Positions 17,909 to 26,972 of a stretch of 64,000 nt of DNA are shown here, piece by piece; position 1 is the stretch's first letter, and every line of letters starts with the position of its first letter. The notes beneath the pieces were generated by a model. That model worked only from the letters and a program-made list of their open reading frames with translations. It made no database searches and was not told the origin of the DNA. The position numbers and the translations under genes are program-made. Origin of the DNA: an uncultured Ilyobacter sp. (GTDB lineage: Bacteria > Fusobacteriota > Fusobacteriia > Fusobacteriales > Fusobacteriaceae); NCBI RefSeq assembly GCF_963668085.1, contig NZ_OY764059.1:930001-994000 (forward strand). Direction: 5' to 3'.

Positions 17909-18271
17909 AAATATTTCACCCTTTTAATAAATTTATTATACCCTCGGATCTTTATCATATATTATTTTTGATTATATTTTTGTAAGCTATTTTACATTAG
18001 AAAGATATATTTAAATTATAGTCTTAATACAACACTATAGTTGCTTTTTTGGCATTAAGTGTTTACTAACAGAAGGTGAAATAAAACTAATTCTATCAGA
18101 AAGAAATTAATTGACAGAATTTACTTTTTTTTATCAAAAAATTAAAACAGACAACTTTTTGAGGAGCTCTTCTTGAATTCCAAAATTAGTTGCCTGTTTA
18201 AAATATATCTATTTAAATTTTGTATTCCTAGGAAATAAAAGAGAAGGATTTAAACACAAAATTATAAATGA
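17909..18271. other. Intergenic leader of DUF969 operon
   Basis: No gene seen. It contains the Crp-type gene's terminator (18145-18201) and, near 17935-17941, a TATAAT-like -10 on the minus strand for the DUF969 operon without a clear -35, which is what an activator-dependent promoter would look like. Confidence 0.4.
18145..18201 (-). terminator. Terminator for the Crp/Fnr gene
   Basis: AAACAGACAACT / AGTTGCCTGTTT (one mismatch) with a long loop and a T-rich tail on the minus strand. Confidence 0.7.
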
Positions 18272-18964
18272 CTATCTGTTTTTCCTGATACTTTCTCTGT
18301 ATTCTGCCAAATTTTCTACAGATTTTACAATGATAAGTTTTCTTTTTATGATTATCAGCCCTCTTTCTTCTAGTTTTTTTAGGATATTCGTTATACCTAT
18401 CCTAGAAACATTAATACCTTTTCCTATATCTTCATGGGTGTAGCCTTCTATTTTTATATTTACAGTTGAATTTGGTTCCCTTATTTTGCATATTCTTAAA
18501 AGAAATTCAGTAAGTTTTTCCTCGCTGGAATAGAATTTATTAAACCCTGACTGTATAAGGGAAAGGTTGTACTTTCGACTCATACTATGCATAAAATAGT
18601 TGTAATATTCAGGTTTGTCTTTGAGGATATTATTTATTTTGCATTTTTCTATTTTCCAGAGAGTACTATCTTCTAAAAAATGTAGGGTATAATTCTGACT
18701 GACTTCTGAGAAAATTTCAAATTCTCCTAAAATTTCTCCTGGATATAATCTATAAATCATCTGCTCCTCTCCGCCTATATCACAGATGGAAATATTAACT
18801 GCTCCAGTTTTGACAACATAGAGACAGTCTTCAATATCTCTGGATATTATAGATCCCTTTGGATATTTTTCAACTTTTCCACATGGACCTAGGATTTCCA
18901 AAAAAAATTGTCTCATATTGTTTTGTTTATCTAAATCAAATAATTCTGTATATTTTGTATTCAT
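18272..18964 (-). CDS. Crp/Fnr-family transcription regulator
   Basis: 230 aa. Cyclic-nucleotide-binding-like barrel at residues 30-130 (CLYVVKTGAVNISICDIGGEEQMIYRLYPGEILGEFEIF), dimer helix, then a winged helix near 165-215 (YTHEDIGKGINVSRIGITNILKKLEERG). Cysteines at about 28, 47 and 61 do not form an FNR-like cluster motif. Located upstream of the DUF969-DUF979-pcp operon on the same strand, it could control it. Confidence 0.82.
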   Translation of the reverse strand: MNTKYTELFDLDKQNNMRQFFLEILGPCGKVEKYPKGSIISRDIEDCLYVVKTGAVNISICDIGGEEQMIYRLYPGEILGEFEIFSEVSQNYTLHFLEDSTLWKIEKCKINNILKDKPEYYNYFMHSMSRKYNLSLIQSGFNKFYSSEEKLTEFLLRICKIREPNSTVNIKIEGYTHEDIGKGINVSRIGITNILKKLEERGLIIIKRKLIIVKSVENLAEYRESIRKNR

Positions 18965-19191
18965 TTTTTTCTCCTAATTTTAGAAAGTTATTTTAATATT
19001 ACTACAAAGGCTATTACAAATCAATGTTTTATGTGGCACAAGCAGAAGAAAAAAATTGGGTCTTTTCCAAATCATCTGTAAATAATAATTATAAAAACTA
19101 TATTTACTATAATTTCAGGTACTAATAGTAAAAGTTTGTAGATCTGTTTTTTAGCCTTAGCTGAAATATAAAAAATTTTTTATAAAAAGTA

Positions 19192-19236
19192 CTTGCTTTA
19201 TATGATATTTTGGTATAGTATGATTTCATAATCATA
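19192..19236 (+). promoter_or_regulatory. arsR promoter with palindromic operator
   Basis: TTGCTT (-35) and a TATAGT/TAGTAT -10 near 19214-19221. The operator TATGATT-N4-AATCATA (19219-19236) overlaps the -10. The identical half-sites recur before acr3 (19645-19662). Confidence 0.7.
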
Positions 19237-19254
19237 TATAAAAGGGGTAATGTT

Positions 19255-19575
19255 ATGGAGATAATGGATATATTAAAATTAATTTCCGACAACAACAGAA
19301 TGAGAATACTAAACATATTATATAAAAAGGACAAAATTTGTGTATGTGTTTTAGAAGATATATTAGGATTAAATCAGTCTAATCTTTCAAGACACCTCAA
19401 TAAATTAAAAAAGGCAGGAATAATTGTAGGGGAAAAAAGATCCCAGTGGGTTGATTATGAGATATCTGAAAAATTTCTTCAGGAAAATCAATTCGTAAGA
19501 GAAATTTTAGAGACAAGGCTGACTGGAGAAATATTTTTAAGGGATTTAGAAAACCTAAAATGTTCAACATGTTAA
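19255..19575 (+). CDS. arsR: ArsR-family metalloid-responsive repressor
   Basis: 106 aa winged-helix protein with the recognition region ILGLNQSNLSRHLNKLKKAGI near residues 43-63. A CVC motif (KICVCVLEDIL, residues 30-40) lies at the helix position where E. coli ArsR carries its arsenite-binding cysteines, and a Cys-Ser-Thr-Cys tail could supply another ligand. It would repress the ars genes until As(III) or Sb(III) binds. AGGGG lies 8 bases before the ATG. First gene of the locus. Confidence 0.88.
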   Translation: MEIMDILKLISDNNRMRILNILYKKDKICVCVLEDILGLNQSNLSRHLNKLKKAGIIVGEKRSQWVDYEISEKFLQENQFVREILETRLTGEIFLRDLENLKCSTC

Positions 19576-19644
19576 TATGTGTGTAATTAGACATGGACTT
19601 ATAAATGCTGTGTCTAAATTATAATAAAATTTTTTAACATTATA

Positions 19645-19662
19645 TATGATTATTTAATCATA
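19645..19662. promoter_or_regulatory. Second ArsR-type operator, before acr3
   Basis: TATGATT-ATTT-AATCATA, within a perfect 9-2-9 inverted repeat, immediately before the acr3 ribosome site. It shares both half-sites with the operator at 19219-19236. Confidence 0.7.
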
Positions 19663-19677
19663 TTGAGGAGGAGAAAG

Positions 19678-20733
19678 ATGAAAAAGGAAACTGGAATCAA
19701 TTTTTTTGAAAAATATCTTACAGTTTGGGTGATACTCTGTATGATAGTTGGGGTGTTAATAGGTAAATATCTACCTCAAATACCAGCATCTTTGGGGAAA
19801 TTGGAATATGCAAATATATCCATGCCAATAGCAGTGCTTATATGGCTTATTATCTATCCTATGATGCTTAAGATTGACTTTAAGAGTATCGTAAATGCCA
19901 CTAAAAATTTAAAAGGGTTAGCCATAACGACTAGCATAAACTGGTTGATAAAACCCTTTACAATGTATGCTTTGGCAGTGTTTTTTTTAAAGGGTATATT
20001 CAGCGGGCTTATTTCTGCAGAACTTGCCGATGAATATGTTACAGGGGCAGTTCTACTAGGAGCAGCACCGTGTACAGCCATGGTATTTGTATGGAGCAAG
20101 CTAACTAAAGGGGATACAGCTTATACCCTAGTACAGGTAGCTGTAAACGATCTTATTCTGTTAGTTGCTTTTGTTCCTATAGTGGGATTGCTTTTAGGAG
20201 TTTCAAATGTTACAGTACCTTATGCAACTTTGTTTTTGTCAGTGGTTCTATTTGTGGTAACACCTCTCATTGCGGCTTGGATTACGAGAAAATCTGTAGT
20301 TGCCAATAAGGGCTTGGATTATCTGGAAAATACATTTATTAAAAAGTTTGATAAGAGTACCATGGTGGGCTTGCTGTTGACACTTGTTATTATATTTTCT
20401 TTTCAGGGAGATAAGTTACTTACTAACCCTATGGATATAGCACTTATTGCGGTTCCTCTTACTATACAGACATTCTTAATATTTGTTTTTGCCTATGTTT
20501 GGGCAAAAAAGTGGGATATGCCTCATGAAGTGGCGTCTCCAGGAGCCATGATTGGTGCAAGTAACTTCTTTGAATTAGCAGTTGCAGTTGCAATATCTCT
20601 GTTTGGTATCAATTCAGGTGTAACTTTAGCAACTGTAGTGGGACTTTTGGTAGAGGTTCCAGTTATGTTAATTTTAGTAAAAATATCAAATTCAACAAGA
20701 AAACATTTTGAGACCAAGGCATCGATTGCATAA
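19678..20733 (+). CDS. acr3: Arsenite efflux transporter, ACR3 type
   Basis: 351 aa from ATG 19678 (GAGGAGG 6 bases upstream; TTG at 19663 contains the ribosome site). Ten membrane segments and ACR3 hallmarks: LIIYPMMLKIDF near residue 60, GAAPCTAMVFVWS with the essential cysteine near 127, VAVNDLILL near 150, and a late SPGAMIGASNFFELAVAVA. It exports As(III) from the cytoplasm using the proton gradient. It sits between arsR and a disulfide reductase gene. Confidence 0.93.
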   Translation: MKKETGINFFEKYLTVWVILCMIVGVLIGKYLPQIPASLGKLEYANISMPIAVLIWLIIYPMMLKIDFKSIVNATKNLKGLAITTSINWLIKPFTMYALAVFFLKGIFSGLISAELADEYVTGAVLLGAAPCTAMVFVWSKLTKGDTAYTLVQVAVNDLILLVAFVPIVGLLLGVSNVTVPYATLFLSVVLFVVTPLIAAWITRKSVVANKGLDYLENTFIKKFDKSTMVGLLLTLVIIFSFQGDKLLTNPMDIALIAVPLTIQTFLIFVFAYVWAKKWDMPHEVASPGAMIGASNFFELAVAVAISLFGINSGVTLATVVGLLVEVPVMLILVKISNSTRKHFETKASIA

Positions 20734-20756
20734 AAGATTATTTCGGGGAGGATGTA

Positions 20757-22388
20757 ATGAAGATAGTAATAATTGGGTCTGTAGCAGCTGGAACATCAGT
20801 GGCGGCAAAAGCTAGAAGAAATAACGAAGAATGTGAGATAACCATATATGAAAAGGACAGCGATATAAGTTATTCAGGTTGCGGGCTTCCGTATTATATA
20901 GGGGATAGGGAAATAGAAAGAGATGTTCTGACACCTAGAACAGATAAATGGTTTGAAAAAAGATTTAATATGGATTTAAAAATAGGACACGAAGTATTAT
21001 CTATAAATAAAGACAATAAAACCCTTGTTGTAAAGAACCTTGATACAGGAGAGGAATTTGAAGATAATTATGACAAACTGGTAATAGCTACTGGTGCTTC
21101 ACCTATAAAACCCCCTATAGCCGGTATAGATGGAAAGAATGTATTCTTTTTGAGAAATGTTAAATCTGCAGATAATATAATAGAATATATAGCATCTAAT
21201 TCTCCTAAAAAAGCCGTCATTATAGGGGCCGGATATATAGGTTTAGAACTTTTGGAAAACTTGGAAAATCTCGGTATAGAGGTAACTGTAGTAGAAAGAG
21301 AAGATAGAGCTATGTCTAAGATGGACAAAGATATGGCAGTATATTTAGAGGACTACCTGACCAAAAAAGGAGTAAACCTTATTTTGGGAGAGGAAGTCAC
21401 TAAAATAAACGAAAAATCTGTAGAGACAGCAACAGGGAAAAAAATAGATGCTGATTTTGCAGTAGTATGCACAGGGGTTAGACCAAATTCCAAGCTAGCC
21501 AGTGGTATAGGGGTAGAGGTATATCCAAATGGTGCAGTAAAAGTAAATCATAAGTTAGAAACAAATATAGACGGTGTATACGCTGTAGGTGATGTGGCTA
21601 TGGCATGGTCAATAATCAACGGAGAACCAATGTATGTACCACTTGGATCTACTGCAAATAAGATGGGAAGAATTTGTGGAGATGTAATCACAGGGGGACA
21701 ACTCAGGTTTAAAGGGATTCTCGGAACAGGTATATTTAAAGTATTTGACATGGCAGTAGCATCTACAGGTATGACAGAGGAACAGGCATTAGAAAGAGGT
21801 TATGATGTTGAAGTCGTTCATAATATAAAACCCAATCAGACTGCGTATTTTGAAACTAGTAGAGAGATGGTAATAAAAGCTGTTGCCGATCGAAAAAGCG
21901 GAAAACTACTAGGAGTACAAATACTAGGAGAAAACGGAGTAGATAAAAGAATGGATGTATTTGTGGCACTTATGAGTACCGGAGCCACTGTAGATGAGTT
22001 TTTCCATCTTGATTTAGCATATGCGCCTCCATTTTCTACTACAAAAGATCCTGTAATGTATACTGGAATGATATTAGAAAATGCTATCTACGGGAAAAAT
22101 AAGATCTTATCAGTAAAAGAACTTATGGAAAATAGAGATGATTATACTGTTATCGACGTAAGGGCTAGCAAACAATATGACGCCGCTCATATTCCAGGGG
22201 CAATTAATATTCCTCTTGGAGATTTGAGATCAGAGGCTCTAAAACTTGATAAAAATAAGAAATATGTTGTTCATTGCAATAAGGGAGTGACAGGAAATGC
22301 CGCTCACAATGTAATGTTAAACCTTGGTTTTGATTGTTACAACCTTTCAGGTGGATACAAAAATTATTCTGTACAAACAAAGAACTAG
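20757..22388 (+). CDS. cdr: CoA-disulfide reductase with C-terminal rhodanese domain
   Basis: 543 aa flavoprotein. Residues 1-440 are the FAD/NAD(P)H reductase (GSVAAGTSVAAKARR; redox cysteine 42 in SYSGCGLPYY; second nucleotide loop IIGAGYIGLELLE; CTGVRPNS; YAVGDVAM). Residues 455-543 are a rhodanese domain with its cysteine in VVHCNKGVTG. This CoADR-RHD fusion reduces CoA disulfide, per- or polysulfides in relatives. It starts 23 bases after acr3 and is thus part of the ars unit, perhaps keeping thiols reduced under metalloid stress. Confidence 0.88.
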   Translation: MKIVIIGSVAAGTSVAAKARRNNEECEITIYEKDSDISYSGCGLPYYIGDREIERDVLTPRTDKWFEKRFNMDLKIGHEVLSINKDNKTLVVKNLDTGEEFEDNYDKLVIATGASPIKPPIAGIDGKNVFFLRNVKSADNIIEYIASNSPKKAVIIGAGYIGLELLENLENLGIEVTVVEREDRAMSKMDKDMAVYLEDYLTKKGVNLILGEEVTKINEKSVETATGKKIDADFAVVCTGVRPNSKLASGIGVEVYPNGAVKVNHKLETNIDGVYAVGDVAMAWSIINGEPMYVPLGSTANKMGRICGDVITGGQLRFKGILGTGIFKVFDMAVASTGMTEEQALERGYDVEVVHNIKPNQTAYFETSREMVIKAVADRKSGKLLGVQILGENGVDKRMDVFVALMSTGATVDEFFHLDLAYAPPFSTTKDPVMYTGMILENAIYGKNKILSVKELMENRDDYTVIDVRASKQYDAAHIPGAINIPLGDLRSEALKLDKNKKYVVHCNKGVTGNAAHNVMLNLGFDCYNLSGGYKNYSVQTKN

Positions 22389-22418
22389 CTGCCATTGGCA
22401 GCTAGTTCTTTGCATTTA
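22379..22418 (+). terminator. Terminator overlapping the cdr stop codon
   Basis: AAAGAACTAGCTGCC / GGCAGCTAGTTCTTT perfect 15-bp stem with a 3-base loop. The T-tail is short and interrupted (TTTGCATTT). Confidence 0.75.
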
Positions 22419-22508
22419 ATCAAAAATGTCTAGTTGCCAATTATAAAATATCAATGTATGATATTTATGGAAGAGAAAATATGTCTTATAAAGGGAGTGA
22501 AATAATTC

Positions 22509-23144
22509 ATGTATACCTGCGGAATTTGTAAAGTCCATGCATGCAGGACAGGGGACAGAGAGAAGATGCCGAAAAACTGTCCTTGTCTGGAAAAAGATCA
22601 GGATGTTATTGATAAAAGTAAAGAACTGTATAAAAATGAAGAAAATGCCAAGATAGCTTACCAGTCTGCCTTGATTGAGTCATGGGGATACTGTCAAAAG
22701 ACCAGAATAGAGGAGACCATGGAATTTGCCAAGAGGTGTGGCTACAAGAGTATAGGGGTTGCATTTTGTGTAGGGCTGCACAGAGAAATGAGACTTTTAC
22801 ATAATATTCTTACAGCCAACGGATTTGATGTAAATTCAGTAGTATGTAAAAGTGGAAGTATCCCAAAAGAAGAGTTAAACATAAAAGAAGAGCAAAAAGT
22901 CCGTCCATGCACCTATGAACCCATGTGTAATCCCATTGGTCAGGCATTATATCTGAATAAGGCAAAAACTGATTTTAACATTCTTCTTGGACTGTGTGTG
23001 GGGCATGATTCACTGGTTATAAAACATCTAGATGCCCCTGTGACTGTATTAGCGGCAAAAGACAGGGTACTTGGACATAATCCACTGGCAGCGATTTATT
23101 TATCAGAGGGTTACTATGGCAAAAAACTTTATCCAGAGAAATAA
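22509..23144 (+). CDS. DUF1847 cysteine-rich protein
   Basis: 211 aa, start after AAGGGAGTGA. Matches DUF1847: an N-terminal cysteine group (CGICKVHAC, then CPC) followed by GYKSIGVAFCVGLHREM near 75 and LLGLCVGHDSLVIKH near 160. Many conserved cysteines suggest a bound metal or Fe-S cluster. The family has no defined function. It follows the cdr terminator by 90 bases, so it may be separately transcribed. Confidence 0.85.
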   Translation: MYTCGICKVHACRTGDREKMPKNCPCLEKDQDVIDKSKELYKNEENAKIAYQSALIESWGYCQKTRIEETMEFAKRCGYKSIGVAFCVGLHREMRLLHNILTANGFDVNSVVCKSGSIPKEELNIKEEQKVRPCTYEPMCNPIGQALYLNKAKTDFNILLGLCVGHDSLVIKHLDAPVTVLAAKDRVLGHNPLAAIYLSEGYYGKKLYPEK

Positions 23145-23236
23145 TCAAGTGGGGGCCTGTTTTAGCCGAGAGCAGACGTCGGTTCTAAGAGAATATAGAT
23201 AGTAAAATAAATTGAGAAATAAAAAGGAGTGGAAAA

Positions 23237-23665
23237 ATGACAAGAACAGAAAAAGCTATTGGAAACTTTGGAGATTATAATTGTTGTCAGGCAACAATAA
23301 GTGCTTTTGCAGAGGAATTGGATTTGGACATGAAAACTGCCTTGAAAATTTCATCAGGATTTGGTGGAGGACTTTCTAAAGCAGAGGTATGCGGGGCTGT
23401 AAGTGGAATTTGCATGGCCCTCGGTCTTAAATATGGATCTGCAGATGCTGGAGATTTGGAGACAAAGAAAGAGGTAAAAGAATTAGTAAAAACATTCATG
23501 GATAAGTTTATTGAGAAAAATGGGGCCTGCACATGTAAGGGTTTGTTGGGATATGACAAATCAACAGAGGAAGGAGCTAAAATTGTGGAAGAAAAAGAAC
23601 TTACACAAAAGCTCTGTCCAGGGTTTATAGAGGATGCGATAAAAATAGCAGAGGATATGATTTAG
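23237..23665 (+). CDS. C_GCAxxG_C_C family redox/metal protein
   Basis: 142 aa. It has the motif that names the family (CCQATISAF near residue 16, CGAVSGICMALG near 53, CTCKGLLG near 98, a late LCPG), giving a set of conserved cysteines likely to hold a metal or act in electron transfer. Strong AAGGAG site. It is the last gene of the ars-associated group and is closed by a terminator at 23706-23736. Confidence 0.87.
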   Translation: MTRTEKAIGNFGDYNCCQATISAFAEELDLDMKTALKISSGFGGGLSKAEVCGAVSGICMALGLKYGSADAGDLETKKEVKELVKTFMDKFIEKNGACTCKGLLGYDKSTEEGAKIVEEKELTQKLCPGFIEDAIKIAEDMI

Positions 23666-23705
23666 GAGTTATTCTTAATTTTATTCAAGTATTAACATTA
23701 CTTTT

Positions 23706-23736
23706 GAAGAGCCGTAATTTTACGGCTTTTTTCTTT
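23706..23736 (+). terminator. Intrinsic terminator
   Basis: AAGAGCCGTAA / TTACGGCTTTTTTC hairpin with a T-run, 40 bases after the C_GCAxxG gene. Confidence 0.85.
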
Positions 23737-23776
23737 ATTTAACTCAAGTCATTACTTGAAATATTTGCTTATAAAT

Positions 23777-24204
23777 TACTGAATTTATCCAAAGTTCCGT
23801 TACTTTTCCTTGATGAAAAGTAACCAAAAATCAAGGCCTGTGAAAAATCAGCTAAATAACCTTGAAAATCCAAGAAAAACTTGAAACTCGCTACGCTCAG
23901 ACAGTCGATTTTTTCTAAGGATTTCACTGCGGTTATTCTTAACTCTGATTTTGTCAATGGCCAAAAGAGTTTCAAAAGATTTAAAAAATCATTTAAAGAT
24001 TTTGAATTACCCTTTAAAAAATGCCGTTAAGAAATCATCTTGTGAAATCCACTTTCATTGAAATAAGGAGGTTTACCGACTATATTTCAATAGAAAGTTA
24101 GTTCAGAAGTGATTTTAGGTATTTTTTAGGGGTGCCTTTTCTTTGGTTACTTTCTTTGGGCAAGCAAAGAAAGTAACAGAAGCTTTTGGATAAATTCAAT
24201 ACTT
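23777..24204. repeat. 430-bp inverted-repeat element without a gene
   Basis: The ends carry an imperfect inverted repeat of roughly 60 bases (GAATTTATCCAAA...GTTACTTTC and so on inward). Each end contains a smaller palindrome: GTTACTTTTC/GAAAAGTAAC at 23799-23824 and GTTACTTTCTTTG/CAAAGAAAGTAAC at 24146-24177. No convincing reading frame lies inside. It looks like a non-autonomous repeat or MITE-like unit; similar palindromic GTTACTTTCTTTG sequences recur in other bacterial genomes. Confidence 0.6.
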
Positions 24205-24314
24205 TAATTTGAAATAAAAAAAGCAACTTGGCTTAATTATTGTAAATAAATAAGTCTGAATGATTGTGATTCACCAGGGGGAGATTATCTTTTAGAAGGG
24301 TAAATATTATAAAA

Positions 24315-24363
24315 CTAAAAGAGGATGACCCAGTTCTTAGTTTCTGGTCATCCTATCTTTTAG
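24315..24363 (-). terminator. Terminator for the DUF1566 lipoprotein gene
   Basis: CTAAAAGAGGATGACC / GGTCATCCTATCTTTTAG hairpin with a T-rich tail on the minus strand. Confidence 0.75.
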
Positions 24364-24406
24364 TAATGTGAAGAAAATATAATTAAAGCTAGATTATGTA
24401 TCGTAA

Positions 24407-25741
24407 TTAATCCATATCTCTTACTAATCTTACGAAATTATATATCCTATTTGCATCTCCCTGAGGTGCATCCCCATAGTAGAATCCATTATCAATTTTA
24501 GTTAACTTACTAAAATAATCTTCTGATTTTGGATCACTTCTCTGGGCTCCAGCACCATGTACATCTAGCCAACCATTTTCATATCCCATTGCTCTACCCA
24601 TTGGGACATAACAACCGTTTGACCCATCACCTGTTACAGATGCGTGTGTGGTTCCAGACCAGTACCAAGGATAATCCTCTTTGTATTCTTCGTTTATGAT
24701 GGTCGTACAATTAAAGAAATCCGTGTCAATAGCTGGTTTTCCGTTATAGTCGGGAGCATTGCTATATTCAGTCAGGCTTTGCATTTCTTTGATATTTGGC
24801 AATCTCCAATCGCTGTAACCTAAATAGTTCTCCTTATTTTTCTTTTGCACCCACGCAAGGGCGGCTTGCCATGTCATACCTTCCTTACTATCGTCTTGTG
24901 ACCAAATTAGACCAGTTGCTCTATCAGATATGGTTCCATCTTTATTATCAACGAAGTCGTTAATTCCATATTGCTCATTTCCTCGAACTAATTGTACAAA
25001 GAATGTTTTATCAATTTTATTACCAAATGGCATCAGAGCACCGTAACCTTTGATTCTACCATCAGCGAAGTTAACTCCGAAATAAAGTGTCTCTTCGAGG
25101 CTGTCTCCACTGCCAACATAAACATTAGTTGATAGATATTGAGAATCGATTATTCTCTCTCTTTTATCGGTTTCGCCATATGCAAAATTAAAAACACTAT
25201 CATCAATAAAAGGTTTCAACAAAGACATATCAGCATCAGCAGTTGGATCTGGATCAGTCCCTGTAAATTGGATCAGAGAATATAGTTCTTTTGAACTTGG
25301 CAATCTCCAGTCATTATAACCACCATAGTTCATAGCATTTACTTTTTTCACATAGTTTTTTGCTTCATCAAAAGACATTTTATTTTCTTTTTCCGGAGTT
25401 TTTAAATCTGTGTTTGGACCCCTCATCCATGTTAATCCAGTTACATTATCGAAAACAACTTTTCCATCGCTGCTAACAGTATAATTCGGCTGAAATCCAT
25501 CAAAGTTGGCATCTTGTCCATAGAAATCCTCATCTGAAGAAGATACTGGTTCAATTTCTTGTGTGTTATTAAAGAATTTAGTTTGATTTGTATCAACTAT
25601 TGCATAAGAATAGCTGTTTGTTTTGTTCATTTTAATTGCTTTAACTGTTTTATGTTTTCCTTCGTTGGATGTACAAGCAGTCAAAATTACAATGGAAGCA
25701 GCTGCCAATAAAACAGCAGTTTTTTTAAACGATTTTGTCAT
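24407..25741 (-). CDS. DUF1566 (Lcl-type) lipoprotein with two domains
   Basis: 444 aa. Lipoprotein signal in residues 1-23 with lipobox LTAC. Two DUF1566 repeats follow, each with the signature: TGLTWMRG...YGGYNDWRLPSSKEL (residues ~105-155) and TGLIWSQD...LGYSDWRLPNIKEM (~275-325), and a closing NFVRLVRD. The same fold occurs in Legionella collagen-like adhesin Lcl and other surface lectin-like proteins, so a surface-exposed adhesion or ligand-binding role is plausible. Monocistronic, with a strong GGAGG site. Confidence 0.85.
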   Translation of the reverse strand: MTKSFKKTAVLLAAASIVILTACTSNEGKHKTVKAIKMNKTNSYSYAIVDTNQTKFFNNTQEIEPVSSSDEDFYGQDANFDGFQPNYTVSSDGKVVFDNVTGLTWMRGPNTDLKTPEKENKMSFDEAKNYVKKVNAMNYGGYNDWRLPSSKELYSLIQFTGTDPDPTADADMSLLKPFIDDSVFNFAYGETDKRERIIDSQYLSTNVYVGSGDSLEETLYFGVNFADGRIKGYGALMPFGNKIDKTFFVQLVRGNEQYGINDFVDNKDGTISDRATGLIWSQDDSKEGMTWQAALAWVQKKNKENYLGYSDWRLPNIKEMQSLTEYSNAPDYNGKPAIDTDFFNCTTIINEEYKEDYPWYWSGTTHASVTGDGSNGCYVPMGRAMGYENGWLDVHGAGAQRSDPKSEDYFSKLTKIDNGFYYGDAPQGDANRIYNFVRLVRDMD

Positions 25742-26132
25742 CTTAATTCCTCCTATAGGTAAATTGTTCGTAAATATATGTAAAGCTTAATAAATTATGA
25801 AGTTATATTATTTGAACTAAATTAATATCAAAACATCACAAAATTTTTTATTGTAAAACATACAACTCTCTCTATATATATCTTATGTGGAAATAAAAAG
25901 CAATTTTTTTATAAATGGTCCAAAATATAAATGAAAATATTCATGTATTATTCTTAAAAGTTTTTTTAAAAGAAGTCTTTAAAATATAGCTTTTGAAGAC
26001 ACCAGACCAGATTATCTAAAAGTTGTGTGTCAGCTGTGTGGTGGATTACTAAAATAATAAAAAGTATTAAATATCTGGCAATTTAAAAAGGACTCCATTT
26101 GGAGCCCACATAAATGTCTAAATAAAACTCAA
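25742..26132. other. Intergenic region with DUF1566 promoter
   Basis: Very AT-rich, no gene seen. A minus-strand promoter for the lipoprotein gene is likely: TTGATA (25826-25831), 18 bases, TATAAC (25802-25807). Nothing else recognised. Confidence 0.5.
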
Positions 26133-26636
26133 TTATCTTTTAAATCTTTCTCTCATAATTTCAATATCTTCAAAAATAGCCTGGAGATCTTCTTCGTGTT
26201 CCTCTTCCTGTTCCAATATTTTAAGTGCCATGTTGTAAGTTACCATATCCTTATCCTTGGTAATATCCATTATATTTTTATAAACACTTATAGCACACTG
26301 TTCCCCTTTTATATTTTGCTTTAATATCTCTTCTACATAGGGATCAGCCGGAGCATCATAGCCACAGTGTGTTTTTTCTAGTATTTCTTCAAAAGAAATA
26401 GGTGGAGTCCCTCCCAACTGGATAATCCTGTCACTTACCCATTGTGCATGGGTAAATTCTTCAGTAGCATGCTGAAGTAGTTCTGCAACTGTAGCTTCTC
26501 TCATAGGTCCTTTTACAACCTGTGCTCCTATCCAATATTGATAATATGCAAGCCATTCATCTGCATAGGCACTGTTTAATAATTTTAGTAGCTCATCTAC
26601 GTCTAAATCTATAATTTCTCTACTTCTTGTTCCCAT
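26133..26636 (-). CDS. Ferritin-like/bacterioferritin-related protein
   Basis: 167 aa four-helix-bundle protein. Diiron ligands are visible as paired E...ExxH motifs: DEWLAYYQYW near residue 26, ATEEFTHAQW near 58, GEQCAISVYKN near 112 and LEQEEEHEED near 146. It resembles the bacterioferritin/Dps-like branch of Fusobacteria and Bacteroides. A role in iron storage or peroxide removal is likely, in keeping with the rubrerythrin and PerR genes next to it. Confidence 0.8.
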   Translation of the reverse strand: MGTRSREIIDLDVDELLKLLNSAYADEWLAYYQYWIGAQVVKGPMREATVAELLQHATEEFTHAQWVSDRIIQLGGTPPISFEEILEKTHCGYDAPADPYVEEILKQNIKGEQCAISVYKNIMDITKDKDMVTYNMALKILEQEEEHEEDLQAIFEDIEIMRERFKR

Positions 26637-26972
26637 TGAAATCTCCCCCTTGATATATTATATTTGTTTTGTTACTTTATAAACATTCCCACTCCAATTA
26701 GATGCAATTTCAGAGTAATTTTTATCAAAAGACTGTTACTCTAATGATCAAGTTGTTACCACTTTATTTAGCTGCTATACTTGCATAGATATTATTGGCG
26801 TTGATTTTTATATGATTTAAGTTGCCTGTGAATAAATACTCTCAATAAATATTAATATACCTGAAAAAATTAATATACTTTTTATTTTCTCAAAAGCTAA
26901 CTTCATAAATTTTCTACTGGTTTTTTTAATTGATATGTGTTAATCCTTTGTTTAAGGCAAGTTATTTTCTAA
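26637..26972. other. Intergenic region before ferritin-like gene
   Basis: No gene seen. On the minus strand a TATAAT-like -10 lies near 26660 upstream of the ferritin-like gene. No clear 7-1-7 Fur/PerR palindrome was found here, unlike before rbr. Confidence 0.35.

Noticed and set aside
23769..23975. 68-codon minus-strand frame inside the inverted-repeat element
   Set aside because: No ribosome site, composition unlike neighbours, and it overlaps the repeat ends; frames of this kind recur as artefacts of such repeats.
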